A stretch of 64,000 nucleotides of DNA, from contig NZ_JAAARM010000023.1 in NCBI RefSeq assembly GCF_009908285.1, positions 47,022 through 111,021 of the forward strand, in the 5' to 3' direction. This DNA is from Pseudomonas sp. Fl4BN1 (lineage in GTDB: Bacteria; Pseudomonadota; Gammaproteobacteria; Pseudomonadales; Pseudomonadaceae). Shown in pieces: positions 36,108 through 45,202 of this stretch (position 1 is its first letter; every line of letters starts with the position of its first letter). A program made the position numbers and the translations under genes. The notes under the pieces were generated by a model. It saw only the letters and a program-made list of their open reading frames with translations. It was not told the DNA's origin and did no database searches.

Positions 36108-37115
36108 CTAAGGCTTTTTTGGCCAGCTGGGCACTTCACGGCGGGCACCGATGGGCAGGGCCTGGGCCGGCATCTCGCCCCACTGGCCCTGGCCTTCTCC
36201 CGGGTTGGCGTTCGACGAGGCTGGCGCCTGCGGGCTCTGCCCCGACGATGGGGCGCTGGGCGGCGTCTCGCGACGGCGATGGCGCAAGGCGAATTCGGCC
36301 ACCGCCTCGATATCTTCCTCGGCAATGGCCACTGCCCCACGCCAGGCGGCATGGGCTCGGGCGGCTCGCAACCAAACCAGGTCGGCACGCAGACCGTCGA
36401 CTCCGGCGGCGAAGCAGCGCTCGGTGATCAGGGCCAGGCTCTGATCGTCCAGCGGGATATGTACCAGGGCGCCACGTGCCTGCTGGCAACGCTCACGCAG
36501 CGCAGCCTGGGCGTCGGCCCACTGAGCGCAGAACCCTTCAGGGTCGCTGTCGAAATCCAGGCGCCGGCGGATGATCTGCCCACGTTCCACAGGGGCCGTC
36601 TGACCACTGAGGGCGACGTTGAGGCCGAAGCGGTCCAGCAGCTGCGGACGCAGTTCGCCCTCTTCCGGGTTCATGGTGCCGATCAGTACGAATTTCGCCG
36701 AGTGGCGGTGGGAAATGCCGTCGCGCTCAATCAGGTTGGTGCCGCTGGCGGCCACGTCCAGCAGCAGGTCCACCAAGTGATCCGGCAGCAGGTTGACCTC
36801 ATCGACGTAGAGCACGCCGCCGTCGGCTTTGGCCAGTACCCCCGGGGAGAACTGCGCCCGGCCCTCGCCCAGGGCGGCATCCAGATCCAGGGTGCCGACC
36901 AGGCGCTCTTCCGTGGCGCCCAGGGGCAAGGTGACAAACTGCCCGCTGGCCAGCAAGTCCGCCAGGCCCCGGGCCAGGGTCGATTTGGCCATGCCACGCG
37001 GGCCTTCGATCAGCACGCCGCCGATCTTCGGATCGATGGCCGTCAGGCACAGGGCCAGTTTCAAGGCATCGGCGCCGACCACGGCGGACAGCGGGAAATG
37101 TGGGGTGTCGCTCAT
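36108..37115 (-). CDS. ChlI/BchI-like AAA+ ATPase of a metal chelatase
   Basis: The protein has 335 residues from ATG 37115 (MSDTPHFPLSAVVG). A Walker A motif (GPRGMAKST), Walker B (GVLYVDEVNLL) and sensor region (IGTMNPEEGEL) define the magnesium-chelatase I subunit family. The C-terminus ends in a Pro/Gly-rich, low-complexity stretch. With the VWA protein downstream and CobN upstream it should form the energy-using part of an aerobic cobaltochelatase. It is separated from cobN by a REP-type inverted repeat. Confidence 0.9.
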   Translation of the reverse strand: MSDTPHFPLSAVVGADALKLALCLTAIDPKIGGVLIEGPRGMAKSTLARGLADLLASGQFVTLPLGATEERLVGTLDLDAALGEGRAQFSPGVLAKADGGVLYVDEVNLLPDHLVDLLLDVAASGTNLIERDGISHRHSAKFVLIGTMNPEEGELRPQLLDRFGLNVALSGQTAPVERGQIIRRRLDFDSDPEGFCAQWADAQAALRERCQQARGALVHIPLDDQSLALITERCFAAGVDGLRADLVWLRAARAHAAWRGAVAIAEEDIEAVAEFALRHRRRETPPSAPSSGQSPQAPASSNANPGEGQGQWGEMPAQALPIGARREVPSWPKKP

Positions 37116-37162
37116 GTCGGGGTCTCGCTTGGGTCGGGTCGGGGGTGTCCGGGAGGACGTTT

Positions 37163-37224
37163 TCGCGAGCAAGCTCGCTCCTACAACAGCAATGCAGGCC
37201 CTGTAGGAGCGAGCTTGCTCGCGA
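37163..37224. repeat. 23-bp perfect inverted repeat, second REP class
   Basis: TCGCGAGCAAGCTCGCTCCTACA-type arm at 37163-37185 and its exact complement at 37202-37224, with a 16-base spacer. The core GCGAGCTTGCTCGC differs from the GCCGGCTTGCCGGC core of the other REPs in the window. It sits between cobN and the ChlI-like gene, where it could modulate transcript stability within the operon. Confidence 0.85.
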
Positions 37225-37247
37225 TCGAGTGCGCAGCACTCGCCGCC

Positions 37248-40200
37248 TCAGGAATCTTCTTCAATATCCAGCAACAGGTTTTCCAGGGCCTCGCGGTAGT
37301 CGCCAGGCTCTTGCCACAAGCCGCGCTGCTGAGCCTCCAGCAAACGCTCGGTCATGTCCCGCAAGGCGTGGGGATTATGCTGGCGGACGAACTCGCGGGT
37401 CGAGTCGTCCAGCAGATAAGCATCCGCCAGCAAGGCGTACTGGTGATCATCGATCAGCTCGGTGGTGGCGTCGAAGGCGAACAGGTTGTCCAGGGTCGCG
37501 GCCATTTCGAAGGCGCCCTTGTAGCCGTGGCGCTTGACCCCTTCGATCCACTTCGGATTGGCCGCCCGGGAACGGATCACCCGGTTCAACTCTTCCTTGA
37601 GGCTGCGAATCTTCGGCAGGTCAGGCTGGCTGTGATCGCCATGGTAGCTGGCGGCCTTGGCGCCGCTGAGGCTTTCCACCGCCGCCAGCATGCCGCCCTG
37701 GAATTGGTAGTAGTCGTTGGAGTCCAGCAGGTCGTGTTCGCGGTTGTCCTGGTTCTGCAGCACCGCCTGCACCTGGCTCAGGCGCGTGGCGAACTGCTCG
37801 CGGGCGGCGGTGCCTTCGTCGCTGCCGCCATAGGCGTAGCCGCCCCAGTTGAGGTAGACCTCGGCCAGGTCTTCACGGCTCTGCCACAGGCGGCCGTCAA
37901 TCGCGCCCTGGACCCCGGCGCCATAGGCACCGGGCTTGGCGCCGAAGATTCGCCAGCCGGCCTGACGGCCCGCGGCTTCTGGGTCCAGACCGGAGGCGAT
38001 CAGGGTTTCACGCTCGGCGCGGACCCGAGCGGCCAGAGGGTTGAGTTCCTCGGGTTCGTCCAGGGCCGCGACTGCCTGCACTGCCGCATCGAACAGGCGG
38101 ATCAGGTTGGCGAAGGCGTCGCGAAAGAATCCGGAGACCCGCAGGGTCACGTCGACCCGGGGCCGGTCCAGCAGGCTCAGGGGCAGAATCTCGAAATCAT
38201 CCACGCGCTGGCTGCCGGTGGCCCAGACCGGGCGCACGCCCATCAGCGCCATGGCCTGGGCGATGTCGTCGCCGCCCGTGCGCATGGTGGCAGTGCCCCA
38301 GACCGACAGGCCCAGCTGCAACAGGTGATCGCCGTGGTCCTGCAGGTGGCGCTCGAGAATCAGGCTGGCCGACTGGAAGCCGATGCGCCAGGCGGTGGTG
38401 GTGGGCAGGTTGCGCACATCCACCGAGTAGAAGTTGCGCCCGGTGGGCAGCACGTCCAGGCGCCCACGGCTCGGTGCGCCGCTGGGGCCGGCGGGGACGA
38501 AACGCCCGCTCAGGGCGTCCAGCAGACCGCGCATCTCCGCCGGGCCGCAGGCGTCCAGGCGCGGCGCCACGACTTCGCGCAACGCGTCGATGATGATTTG
38601 CACCGGCTCCCAGCCAGGTTCGTCCAGTTGCACTACCGGGCCCTGGAGCGCCGTCTCGATCAACTGCGCGGCGTACAGTTCCAGGCGTTCACGCACGTCG
38701 CCGGCAGTGCGCCACAGGGCATCGCTGAGCGCTTGCAACGGCAGCGGACGGCGTCCGGTCCAGGGTTCGGCGAGAGCACAGTCCAGGGGGTCGAAGCCCA
38801 GCTCGAAAGCCTTGGCCAGGGCCCGCAACAGGCTTGCATGCTGGCCCTTGCCATCGCCCCGGGGAATCCGCAGCAAGGCCAGCAAGGTGTCGATGCGCAA
38901 GCGCTCAGTGGGGGATTCGCCGAACACATGCAGGCCATCGCGGATCTGCGATTCCTTGAGGTCGCACAGGTAGGTGTCCAGGCGCGGCAGCCAGATGGCT
39001 GCGTCGGCGTCGCTGTCGAGTTGCTCGTCGAGCTGCAACTCGCGGTCGATATGGGTCTCGCGCACCAGTTGCAGGATGTCCCGCTGCAGCTCCCGGGCAC
39101 GCCGCGGATCAAGCAGCTGGGCTTCGTAGTATTCGTCCGCCAACAGCTCCAGGTTGCGCAACGGGCCGTAGGTTTCGGCCCGGGTCAACGGCGGCATCAA
39201 GTGGTCGATGATCACCGCCTGGGTCCGGCGCTTGGCCTGGGCGCCCTCCCCCGGATCGTTGACGATGAACGGGTAGACATTCGGCAGCGGGCCCAGCAGC
39301 GCATCCGGCCAGCAGGTTTGCGAAAGGCCGACGCCCTTGCCCGGCAGCCACTCCAGATTGCCGTGCTTGCCAACGTGGATCAGCCCGTGGGCGCCGTAGG
39401 TCTGGCGCAGCCAGAAGTAGAACGCCAGGTAAGCGTGGGGCGGCACCAGGTCCGGATCGTGGTAGACCGCGCTGGGGTCCACCTGGTAGCCCCGGGCCGG
39501 CTGGATGCCGACGAAGGTCAGGCCAAAACGCAGCCCGGCGATCATCATCCGTCCGTTGCGGAACATCGGGTCCTGCTGCGGCGCGCCCCAGCGCTCCAGC
39601 ACCGCCTGCCGGTTGGCCTCGGGCAGCGCCTGGAACATTGCCTGATAGGCGTCCAGTGCCAGGCTTTGCTGGCACGGGCGCTGATCGAGGCTGTCCAGGT
39701 CGTTGCTGACGCCACCGAGCAATTGCTGAATCAGCTCGGTGCCGCTGCCGGGCAGCTCGTCCGGCAGCGGGTAACCCTCGGCGTGCAGGGCCTTGAGGAT
39801 ATTCAGCGCGGCCGCTGGAGTATCCAGGCCGACGCCATTGCCGATCCGCCCGTCCCGGGTCGGGTAGTTGGCCAAGATCAGGGCGATGCGCTTTTGCCCA
39901 TTGTCCAGGCGCCCCAGCTCAACCCAGCGACGGGCTAGTTGGGCGACGAAATCCATGCGCTCGGGCTGGCCCCGATAGCAGACCACATCCGACTGACTGC
40001 GCTCGCTGCGCCAGGCCAGGTCCTTGAAGCTGATGGGCCGGCTGATGATCCGTCCGTCCAGTTCCGGCAAGGCGATGTGCATGGCCAGGTCCCGCGGGCC
40101 CAGGCCCTGCTCGCTGTCACGCCAGCCCGGCTCGTTATCCTGAGCGCAGATGGCCTGGATCACCGGGATATTGCGCCGGAACGGCCGCAAGTGCGGGGCT

Positions 40201-41021
40201 TCGGGGCTGGACTGGGCAAAGCCGGTGGTGTTGAGGATCACCCCGGCAGCGGCTTGATCCAGCCACGCCTCGACCTGGCTCAGGCAGCCCGCTTCCTTGA
40301 GGCTGGCCACGGCCAGCGGCAAAGGGTTGAGTCCCGCCGCCTGCAAGCGCTGGCAGAACAGGTCGATGAAGCCGGTGTTGGCCGCTTGCAGGTGCGAGCG
40401 GTAGAACAGCACCGCCGCCACCGCGTGTCCGGGCTGCCAATCGGCTTGCCAGTCGTCCAGGGTGGCGTGGCTCTTGTGCGGGTGGTAGATCGCCGTGCGT
40501 GGCAGGGTTTGCGGCTCGCTCCAGGAGTAGTCGCGCCCCGGCAGGCCGCTGGCCAGGCAACGGTAGAAATTCAAGGCATTGTCGCGCCCGCCCTGGCGCA
40601 GGTAATGCCAGAGGCGGTCACGTTCAATGGCCGGCACTGTGCTCAGGTCGCTGAGTTCCGGGTCCGGGCGGTCGTCTCCCGGCACCAGGATCAGTTGCAC
40701 CCCGCGCTGGGACAGCGCCACCAACCGCTCGACGCCGTAGCGCCAGTAGGCGATGCCGCCATGCAGGGAAATCAGGATGATCTTGGCGTGCTGCAGCACC
40801 TGCTCGACATACAGGTCCACCGAGGCGTGGTTCTGCACCTGCATCGGGTTGGCCAGGCGGAAACTGGGGAAATCCTCGGGCAGCTGCTCGGCGGCATCCG
40901 CCAGCAGCGCCAGACTGGAATCGCCACTGCAGAGGATCACCAGCTCGGCGGGGGTTTGGCCAAGGTCGGCAATGTTGTCATCCGAGACGAATCCGCCGGG
41001 CTGGGTCCTGAGCAGGTGCAT
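37248..41021 (-). CDS. cobN: Cobaltochelatase subunit CobN
   Basis: The protein has 1257 residues, the usual CobN length, and aligns along its whole length with the large porphyrin-chelatase subunit family (CobN/ChlH/BchH). Recognisable stretches include YGAHGLIHVGKHGNLEWLPG (with the conserved His residues) and LILANYPTRDGRIGNGVGLD. It inserts cobalt into hydrogenobyrinic acid a,c-diamide in the aerobic cobalamin pathway, with ATPase partners. It follows cobW by 3 bases and precedes the ChlI-like and VWA genes, making a cobW-cobN-chlI-chlD-like operon under the cobalamin riboswitch at 42.3 kb. Confidence 0.96.
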   Translation of the reverse strand: MHLLRTQPGGFVSDDNIADLGQTPAELVILCSGDSSLALLADAAEQLPEDFPSFRLANPMQVQNHASVDLYVEQVLQHAKIILISLHGGIAYWRYGVERLVALSQRGVQLILVPGDDRPDPELSDLSTVPAIERDRLWHYLRQGGRDNALNFYRCLASGLPGRDYSWSEPQTLPRTAIYHPHKSHATLDDWQADWQPGHAVAAVLFYRSHLQAANTGFIDLFCQRLQAAGLNPLPLAVASLKEAGCLSQVEAWLDQAAAGVILNTTGFAQSSPEAPHLRPFRRNIPVIQAICAQDNEPGWRDSEQGLGPRDLAMHIALPELDGRIISRPISFKDLAWRSERSQSDVVCYRGQPERMDFVAQLARRWVELGRLDNGQKRIALILANYPTRDGRIGNGVGLDTPAAALNILKALHAEGYPLPDELPGSGTELIQQLLGGVSNDLDSLDQRPCQQSLALDAYQAMFQALPEANRQAVLERWGAPQQDPMFRNGRMMIAGLRFGLTFVGIQPARGYQVDPSAVYHDPDLVPPHAYLAFYFWLRQTYGAHGLIHVGKHGNLEWLPGKGVGLSQTCWPDALLGPLPNVYPFIVNDPGEGAQAKRRTQAVIIDHLMPPLTRAETYGPLRNLELLADEYYEAQLLDPRRARELQRDILQLVRETHIDRELQLDEQLDSDADAAIWLPRLDTYLCDLKESQIRDGLHVFGESPTERLRIDTLLALLRIPRGDGKGQHASLLRALAKAFELGFDPLDCALAEPWTGRRPLPLQALSDALWRTAGDVRERLELYAAQLIETALQGPVVQLDEPGWEPVQIIIDALREVVAPRLDACGPAEMRGLLDALSGRFVPAGPSGAPSRGRLDVLPTGRNFYSVDVRNLPTTTAWRIGFQSASLILERHLQDHGDHLLQLGLSVWGTATMRTGGDDIAQAMALMGVRPVWATGSQRVDDFEILPLSLLDRPRVDVTLRVSGFFRDAFANLIRLFDAAVQAVAALDEPEELNPLAARVRAERETLIASGLDPEAAGRQAGWRIFGAKPGAYGAGVQGAIDGRLWQSREDLAEVYLNWGGYAYGGSDEGTAAREQFATRLSQVQAVLQNQDNREHDLLDSNDYYQFQGGMLAAVESLSGAKAASYHGDHSQPDLPKIRSLKEELNRVIRSRAANPKWIEGVKRHGYKGAFEMAATLDNLFAFDATTELIDDHQYALLADAYLLDDSTREFVRQHNPHALRDMTERLLEAQQRGLWQEPGDYREALENLLLDIEEDS

Positions 41022-41024
41022 GGC

Positions 41025-42095
41025 TTAGACGCTAAGGGCAGCGCGCAGTTGCGCTTCCAGCTGGACGGCATCCAGTTCCTGGCCGATCAGCACCAGGCGC
41101 GTGGTCCGGGCTTCGTCGGCACCCCACTTGCGATCGAAGTGCTTGTCGAAACGCGTGCCCACACCCTGGATCAGCAAGCGCATCGGCTTGTTGGGGATCG
41201 CGGCAAAACCTTTGACCCGGAGGATGCCGTGCTTGACCACCAGCTGGGTCAGAGCATCCAGCAGCAGGCTTTCGTCGGCCTGGGGCAGCTCGATGGAGAT
41301 CGAGTCGAAGGCATCGTGATCGTGGTCGTCATGATCGTCGTCGCCATCATGGTGGTGATCGTGGTGGCTGTGGCGGCTGTCGATGTGCTCCTCGGAGCCA
41401 ACACCCAGGCCCAGCAACACATCCAGTGGCAGGCGGCCGCTGCTGGCTTCGATGACCTTGACCGCCGGCGGCAGCTCTTCAGCGACTTCCAGGCGCACCC
41501 GGGCCAGGTCTTCAGGGTTGATCAGGTCGGTCTTGTTGAGGATCACCAGGTCGGCGCTGGACAGTTGGTCGGCGAACAGCTCGTGCAGTGGCGACTCGTG
41601 GTCCAGGTTCGGGTCCAGCTTGCGTTGGGCATCCACTTGATCAGGGAAGGCGGCGAAGGTGCCAGCGGCCACGGCCGGGCTGTCGACCACGGTGATCACC
41701 GCGTCCACGGTGCAGGCACTGCGGATTTCCGGCCACTGGAAGGCTTGTACCAGGGGCTTGGGCAGGGCCAGGCCGGAGGTTTCGATGAGGATGTGGTCCA
41801 GATCGCCACGGCGCGCCACCAGTTCACGCATGACCGGGAAGAATTCTTCCTGCACGGTGCAGCACAGGCAACCGTTGGCCAGTTCGTAGACTCGGCCGCT
41901 GGCCTCTTCCTCGGTGCAACCGATGGCGCACTGCTTGAGGATCTCGCCGTCGATGCCCAGCTCGCCGAACTCGTTGACGATCACCGCGATGCGCCGACCC
42001 TGGGCGTTGTCCAGCATGTGCCGCAGCAAGGTGGTCTTACCCGAACCAAGGAAGCCGGTGACGATGGTGACGGGAAGTTTGGCCAGTGTTTTCAT
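41025..42095 (-). CDS. cobW: CobW-family GTP-binding metallochaperone
   Basis: The protein has 356 residues from ATG 42095 (MKTLAKLPVTIVTGFLGSGK). The P-loop GFLGSGKTT, the zinc/cobalt-binding CLCC motif in NGCLCCTVQEE, and the NKTD guanine-specificity motif define the COG0523 family. A long His/Asp-rich loop lies near residue 255 (repeated HxH and DHDD units) and is probably a metal store. It delivers cobalt for corrin ring synthesis. It is the first gene after the minus-strand cobalamin riboswitch and is followed immediately by cobN, so it should be repressed when adenosylcobalamin is plentiful. Confidence 0.95.
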   Translation of the reverse strand: MKTLAKLPVTIVTGFLGSGKTTLLRHMLDNAQGRRIAVIVNEFGELGIDGEILKQCAIGCTEEEASGRVYELANGCLCCTVQEEFFPVMRELVARRGDLDHILIETSGLALPKPLVQAFQWPEIRSACTVDAVITVVDSPAVAAGTFAAFPDQVDAQRKLDPNLDHESPLHELFADQLSSADLVILNKTDLINPEDLARVRLEVAEELPPAVKVIEASSGRLPLDVLLGLGVGSEEHIDSRHSHHDHHHDGDDDHDDHDHDAFDSISIELPQADESLLLDALTQLVVKHGILRVKGFAAIPNKPMRLLIQGVGTRFDKHFDRKWGADEARTTRLVLIGQELDAVQLEAQLRAALSV

Positions 42096-42206
42096 CGGAT
42101 GCCCCTTGGCAAAGGTGGCGGGCATACGGGACGAGGACCGCAGCATCGGGCGCGCGGAGAATTCGCCACCGGATCACCCCGCCCGGTTGTAGTGAGAATC
42201 TTGGGT

Positions 42207-42403
42207 CGAGGCAGGTCTCCTGGCTGAGGGTCTGCCGGTGCCTGTCCTTGGACTGGCGACCGACGCTTGCTGCGCCTTCCCGCAAGCGTCCAGAACGCCC
42301 ATGCAGTGGCCTTGCAGCAATCAAACCCTTCACAGTTGCGGGGGCAGCCGCGGCATCGACCGCGTTCCCTTCTTAGCTTCGACCGCTGGCCGAAGAACCT
42401 CGA
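42207..42403 (-). promoter_or_regulatory. Cobalamin riboswitch controlling cobW-cobN
   Basis: Read on the minus strand, the region has the conserved aptamer elements in order: GGTTCTTCGG near the 5' end, AAGGGAACGCGGT, GCTGCCCCCGCAACTGTGAA (the B12 core), GGCCACTGC, and the 3' closing GCCAGGAGACCTGCC. It lies about 110 bases before the cobW start. It probably switches translation or transcription off when adenosylcobalamin binds. No clear intrinsic terminator separates it from cobW, so translational control is the better guess. Confidence 0.92.
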
Positions 42404-42624
42404 ACGCGCAAGGCTACGCAGAGCGCGGGGGGCGGTCAATCGACAATGCACAGGCAAATACCCGCGGCCCTTGTGGGCCGGGGCATGGCAGGAGCCGACT
42501 GGCTGGCGTCGACAATCTCCCGGCGCCTTTGGCTGGCCAGCCAGTGTCTGCACCCGCGGCACAACTGAGAAAGACTGGCAATTGACGACGCTCCCCCGCC
42601 CATGATCTCCTACACAACTTGTTA
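42404..42624. other. Spacer between the two cobalamin riboswitches
   Basis: About 220 bases that must hold the two divergent promoters. A degenerate REP-like inverted repeat occupies 42488-42550 (GGCAGGAGCCGACTGGCTGG and a complementary GGCTGGCCAGCCAGTG). No gene is seen. Confidence 0.6.
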
Positions 42625-42816
42625 CGGGTGCCCTTTACAGGGTGAAACGGGAAACCGGTGAATCACGTGCTTTACTCCAAAGTCGTGACCAGTCCGGTGC
42701 TGCCCCCGCAACGGTAAGCGAGCGAAGTGTCAGATCCACTGTGCCCTGGGCATGGGAAGGCGACACTTGCAGGCAAGGCCCAGGCCCTGCCCCTCGCCAG
42801 CCCGGAGACCGGCCCG
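42625..42816 (+). promoter_or_regulatory. Cobalamin riboswitch controlling cbtB-cbtA-cobE
   Basis: The plus strand carries the aptamer landmarks: GGGTGCCCTTTACAGGG, ACGGGAAACCGGTGAA, GGTGCTGCCCCCGCAACGGT (B12 core), CCACTGTGCC, GGGAAGGCGACACT, and GCCCGGAGACCGGCCC at the end. It precedes a terminator-like hairpin at 42859-42888 and then the cobalt transporter genes. Binding of adenosylcobalamin should shut off cobalt uptake. Confidence 0.94.
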
Positions 42817-42858
42817 CGACACACAAATAACAAACCCGCGGTGGGCGGGCGCTGTTGC

Positions 42859-42888
42859 AAACCCTGCGTGGCTGTCACGCGGGGTTTT
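42859..42888 (+). terminator. Riboswitch expression-platform terminator
   Basis: AACCCTGCGTG pairs with CACGCGGGGTT and is followed by TTTT. It lies between the cobalamin aptamer and cbtB, as expected of an intrinsic terminator that is formed when the ligand is bound. Confidence 0.72.
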
Positions 42889-42928
42889 GCTGCGCAACTC
42901 CCCCGCTGACACTCCAAAGGGAAGCGCC

Positions 42929-43120
42929 ATGTCGATCATCAGCAGCACCAGCAGCCATTCCGCCAGCAGCACCGCCACTCTGAGCCAGCGCCTGGTGGCC
43001 GCCATCGGGGCCTCGATTCTCGGTGCCTGCCTGGTGTATTTCGCCGGTTTCTCGCATATCGAAGCGGTGCACAACGCCGCTCACGATACCCGTCACAGCG
43101 CCGCTTTCCCTTGCCACTGA
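42929..43120 (+). CDS. cbtB: CbtB, cobalt transporter small subunit
   Basis: The protein has 63 residues from ATG 42929, with AAAGGGAAGCGCC upstream. It has a single membrane helix (LVAAIGASILGACLVYFAGF) followed by a His-rich tail (HNAAHDTRHSAAFPCH), the mark of CbtB. It is a part of the predicted CbtAB cobalt importer of the inner membrane. It lies directly after the cobalamin riboswitch and 11 bases before cbtA. Confidence 0.93.
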   Translation: MSIISSTSSHSASSTATLSQRLVAAIGASILGACLVYFAGFSHIEAVHNAAHDTRHSAAFPCH

Positions 43121-43131
43121 GACCCGCCGAA

Positions 43132-43833
43132 ATGATCAAGCGTATTGCGCAAACCGCAGGTTTCACCGGGCTCCTGGCCGCCCTGCTGCTGACCCTGCTG
43201 CAAAGCTTCTGGGTCGCCCCGTTGATCCTGCAGGCGGAAACCTTTGAGAAGGCCCCAGCCGCCGAAGTCCATGAACACGCCGAGGGCGCCATGGCCGGCC
43301 ACACCCACGATGCCCAAGCCTGGGAGCCGGAAGATGGCTGGCAGCGCGTGCTGTCCACCACCGGTGGCAACCTGGTGGTAGCCGTCGGCTTCGCCCTGAT
43401 GCTCGCCGGCCTCTACACCCTGCGTGCGCCCAACCGCACATCCCAGGGGCTGCTCTGGGGCCTGGCCGGCTACGCGACCTTCTGCCTGGCGCCAACCCTG
43501 GGCCTGCCACCGGAGTTGCCAGGGACTGCCGCCGCCGATCTGGTGCAGCGCCAGGTCTGGTGGGTCGGCACTGCCGCGTCCACCGCCGCCGGTATCGCGC
43601 TGATCGTGTTTGCCCAGAACTGGCTGCTGAAGCTGTTGGGCGCGGCCATCATCGCCGTGCCTCACGTGATTGGTGCGCCCCAGCCTGAAGTGCACTCGAT
43701 GCTCGCGCCAGAAGCCCTGGAGGCGCAGTTCAAGATCGCCTCGCAATTGACCAACGCCGCATTCTGGCTGGCCCTGGGCCTGATCAGCGCCTGGTTGTTC
43801 CGGCGCAAGAACAAGGATCAATACTCGGCATGA
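43132..43833 (+). CDS. cbtA: CbtA, cobalt transporter membrane subunit
   Basis: The protein has 233 residues from ATG 43132 (MIKRIAQTAGFTG), with about five membrane segments. A His-rich periplasmic loop (VHEHAEGAMAGHTHD) is typical of CbtA. It is a partner of CbtB in cobalt uptake for B12 synthesis. Its stop overlaps the ATG of the next gene (ATGA), so translation is coupled. Confidence 0.93.
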   Translation: MIKRIAQTAGFTGLLAALLLTLLQSFWVAPLILQAETFEKAPAAEVHEHAEGAMAGHTHDAQAWEPEDGWQRVLSTTGGNLVVAVGFALMLAGLYTLRAPNRTSQGLLWGLAGYATFCLAPTLGLPPELPGTAAADLVQRQVWWVGTAASTAAGIALIVFAQNWLLKLLGAAIIAVPHVIGAPQPEVHSMLAPEALEAQFKIASQLTNAAFWLALGLISAWLFRRKNKDQYSA

Positions 43834-44246
43834 TCGAGATGCGCGCAGCGCCGACCCTGCTGGTGGTCGGCCTGGGTTGCCAGAAAGGCTGCCCGGCGAC
43901 CACGCTGCGCGCGCTGCTCGATCAGGTACTGCAGGCCCATCGCATCGACTCGCAGCAAGTCCTCGCCCTGGCCAGCATCGACCTGAAACAGGCCGAGCCC
44001 GGCCTGCTAGAACTGGCCGCACAGTTGGAACTGCCGCTGACCTGCTTCAGCAGCACGCAACTGGCACCTTATGCCCTGCGCCTGAGCCATCGTTCGCAGA
44101 TCGCCTTCGAGCGTACCGGCTGCTACGGCGTTGCCGAAAGCGCAGCCCTGGCCCTGGCCGAACAACTGCATCCAGGCACGGCAAAACTGTTGATCCCCCG
44201 ACAAAAATACGCCCAGGCCACCCTGGCATTGGCCGCTTGCCAGTAA
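43830..44246 (+). CDS. cobE: CobE/CbiG C-terminal-domain protein of cobalamin synthesis
   Basis: The protein has 138 residues. It matches the CobE family (the C-terminal domain of CbiG): LLVVGLGCQKGCPATTLRAL at the start, LASIDLKQAEPGL, and FERTGCYGVAESAALAL. CobE is needed in aerobic B12 synthesis around the precorrin-5 ring-contraction steps, though its exact chemistry is poorly known. It sits between the cobalt transporter and cobM, all on one strand under the plus-strand riboswitch. Confidence 0.9.
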   Translation: MIEMRAAPTLLVVGLGCQKGCPATTLRALLDQVLQAHRIDSQQVLALASIDLKQAEPGLLELAAQLELPLTCFSSTQLAPYALRLSHRSQIAFERTGCYGVAESAALALAEQLHPGTAKLLIPRQKYAQATLALAACQ

Positions 44247-44328
44247 AATCCCCGATAATCCCCGCCCTTGATCATGAGCAATCTTCATCTGAAGCCGTGC
44301 TCCCGCCCTTTTTTCACAGGACACAGCC

Positions 44329-45075
44329 ATGACTGTCTATTTCATCGGTGCCGGTCCCGGCGATCCGGAACTGATCACCGTCAAGGGCCAGCGTCTGATC
44401 CATCGCTGCCCGGTGATCATCTATGCCGGCTCCCTGGTGCCCGAGGCGGTACTCGAAGGCCACTGTGCGCAGCGACTGATCAACAGCGCCGAACTGCACC
44501 TTGAACAGATCATCGAAGCGATCAAGGAGGCTCACGCCCAAGGCCAGGATGTGGCCCGGGTGCACTCCGGCGACCCAAGCCTGTACGGCGCCATCGGCGA
44601 GCAGATCCGTTACCTGCGGGAGCTGGACATTCCCTTCGAAGTCATTCCCGGGGTCACCGCCACTGCCGCCTGCGCCGCACTGCTGGGGGCCGAGCTGACA
44701 TTGCCGGACGTGTCCCAGAGCGTGATTCTCACCCGCTATGCCGACAAGACCGCGATGCCCGCCGGCGAAGAATTCGCCAGCCTCGCAGCCCATGGAGCGA
44801 CCATGGCGATTCATCTTGGGGTCAACCATCTGCAGAAGATCGTTGCCGAACTGCTGCCCCACTACGGCGCCGACTGCCCGATTGCGGTGGTGCACCGCGC
44901 TACCTGGCCCGACCAGGATTGGGTGCTGGGCACCCTCGCGGACATTGTCGAGAGGGTCGCCGCCAAGGGCTTCCGGCGTACGGCACTGATTCTGGTGGGC
45001 CGGGTCTTGGCCACCGATGCATTTAGCGAATCCTCCCTGTACCGCGCCGGGCATGCGCACCTCTATCGCCCCTGA
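44329..45075 (+). CDS. cobM: Precorrin-4 C(11)-methyltransferase CobM
   Basis: The protein has 248 residues. The SAM-dependent tetrapyrrole methylase fold is clear: FIGAGPGDPELITVKGQR at the N-terminus, HSGDPSLYGAIGEQ, PGVTATAACAALLGAELT and TRYADKTAMP. Length and motifs fit CobM/CbiF rather than other corrin methylases. It methylates C11 of precorrin-4. It is the last gene of the cbtB-cbtA-cobE-cobM run, followed by REP elements. Confidence 0.94.
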   Translation: MTVYFIGAGPGDPELITVKGQRLIHRCPVIIYAGSLVPEAVLEGHCAQRLINSAELHLEQIIEAIKEAHAQGQDVARVHSGDPSLYGAIGEQIRYLRELDIPFEVIPGVTATAACAALLGAELTLPDVSQSVILTRYADKTAMPAGEEFASLAAHGATMAIHLGVNHLQKIVAELLPHYGADCPIAVVHRATWPDQDWVLGTLADIVERVAAKGFRRTALILVGRVLATDAFSESSLYRAGHAHLYRP

Positions 45076-45091
45076 GCCCACCTGACCTCCC

Positions 45092-45176
45092 GTAGGAGCT
45101 GGCTTGCCAGCGAAGGCGATCTCGATATTGGCGTACGTCTCAGGGGCCCTTTCGCCGGCAAGCCGGCTCCTACAGG
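45092..45176. repeat. REP pair after cobM
   Basis: GTAGGAGCTGGCTTGCCAGC at the left pairs imperfectly with GCCGGCAAGCCGGCTCCTAC at the right, a typical pseudomonad REP doublet. Confidence 0.87.
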
Positions 45177-45202
45177 GTTGGATGCCTTCCCGGTAACGCC
45201 CT

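Noticed and set aside
36018..39938. A very long open frame on the plus strand antisense to the ChlI-like gene and cobN (about 1300 codons)
   Set aside because: It is a frame mirrored by GC-rich codon use of cobN; its translation is low-complexity (rich in Gln, Gly, Ala, His) with no recognisable domain, and the opposite strand encodes clear conserved proteins.
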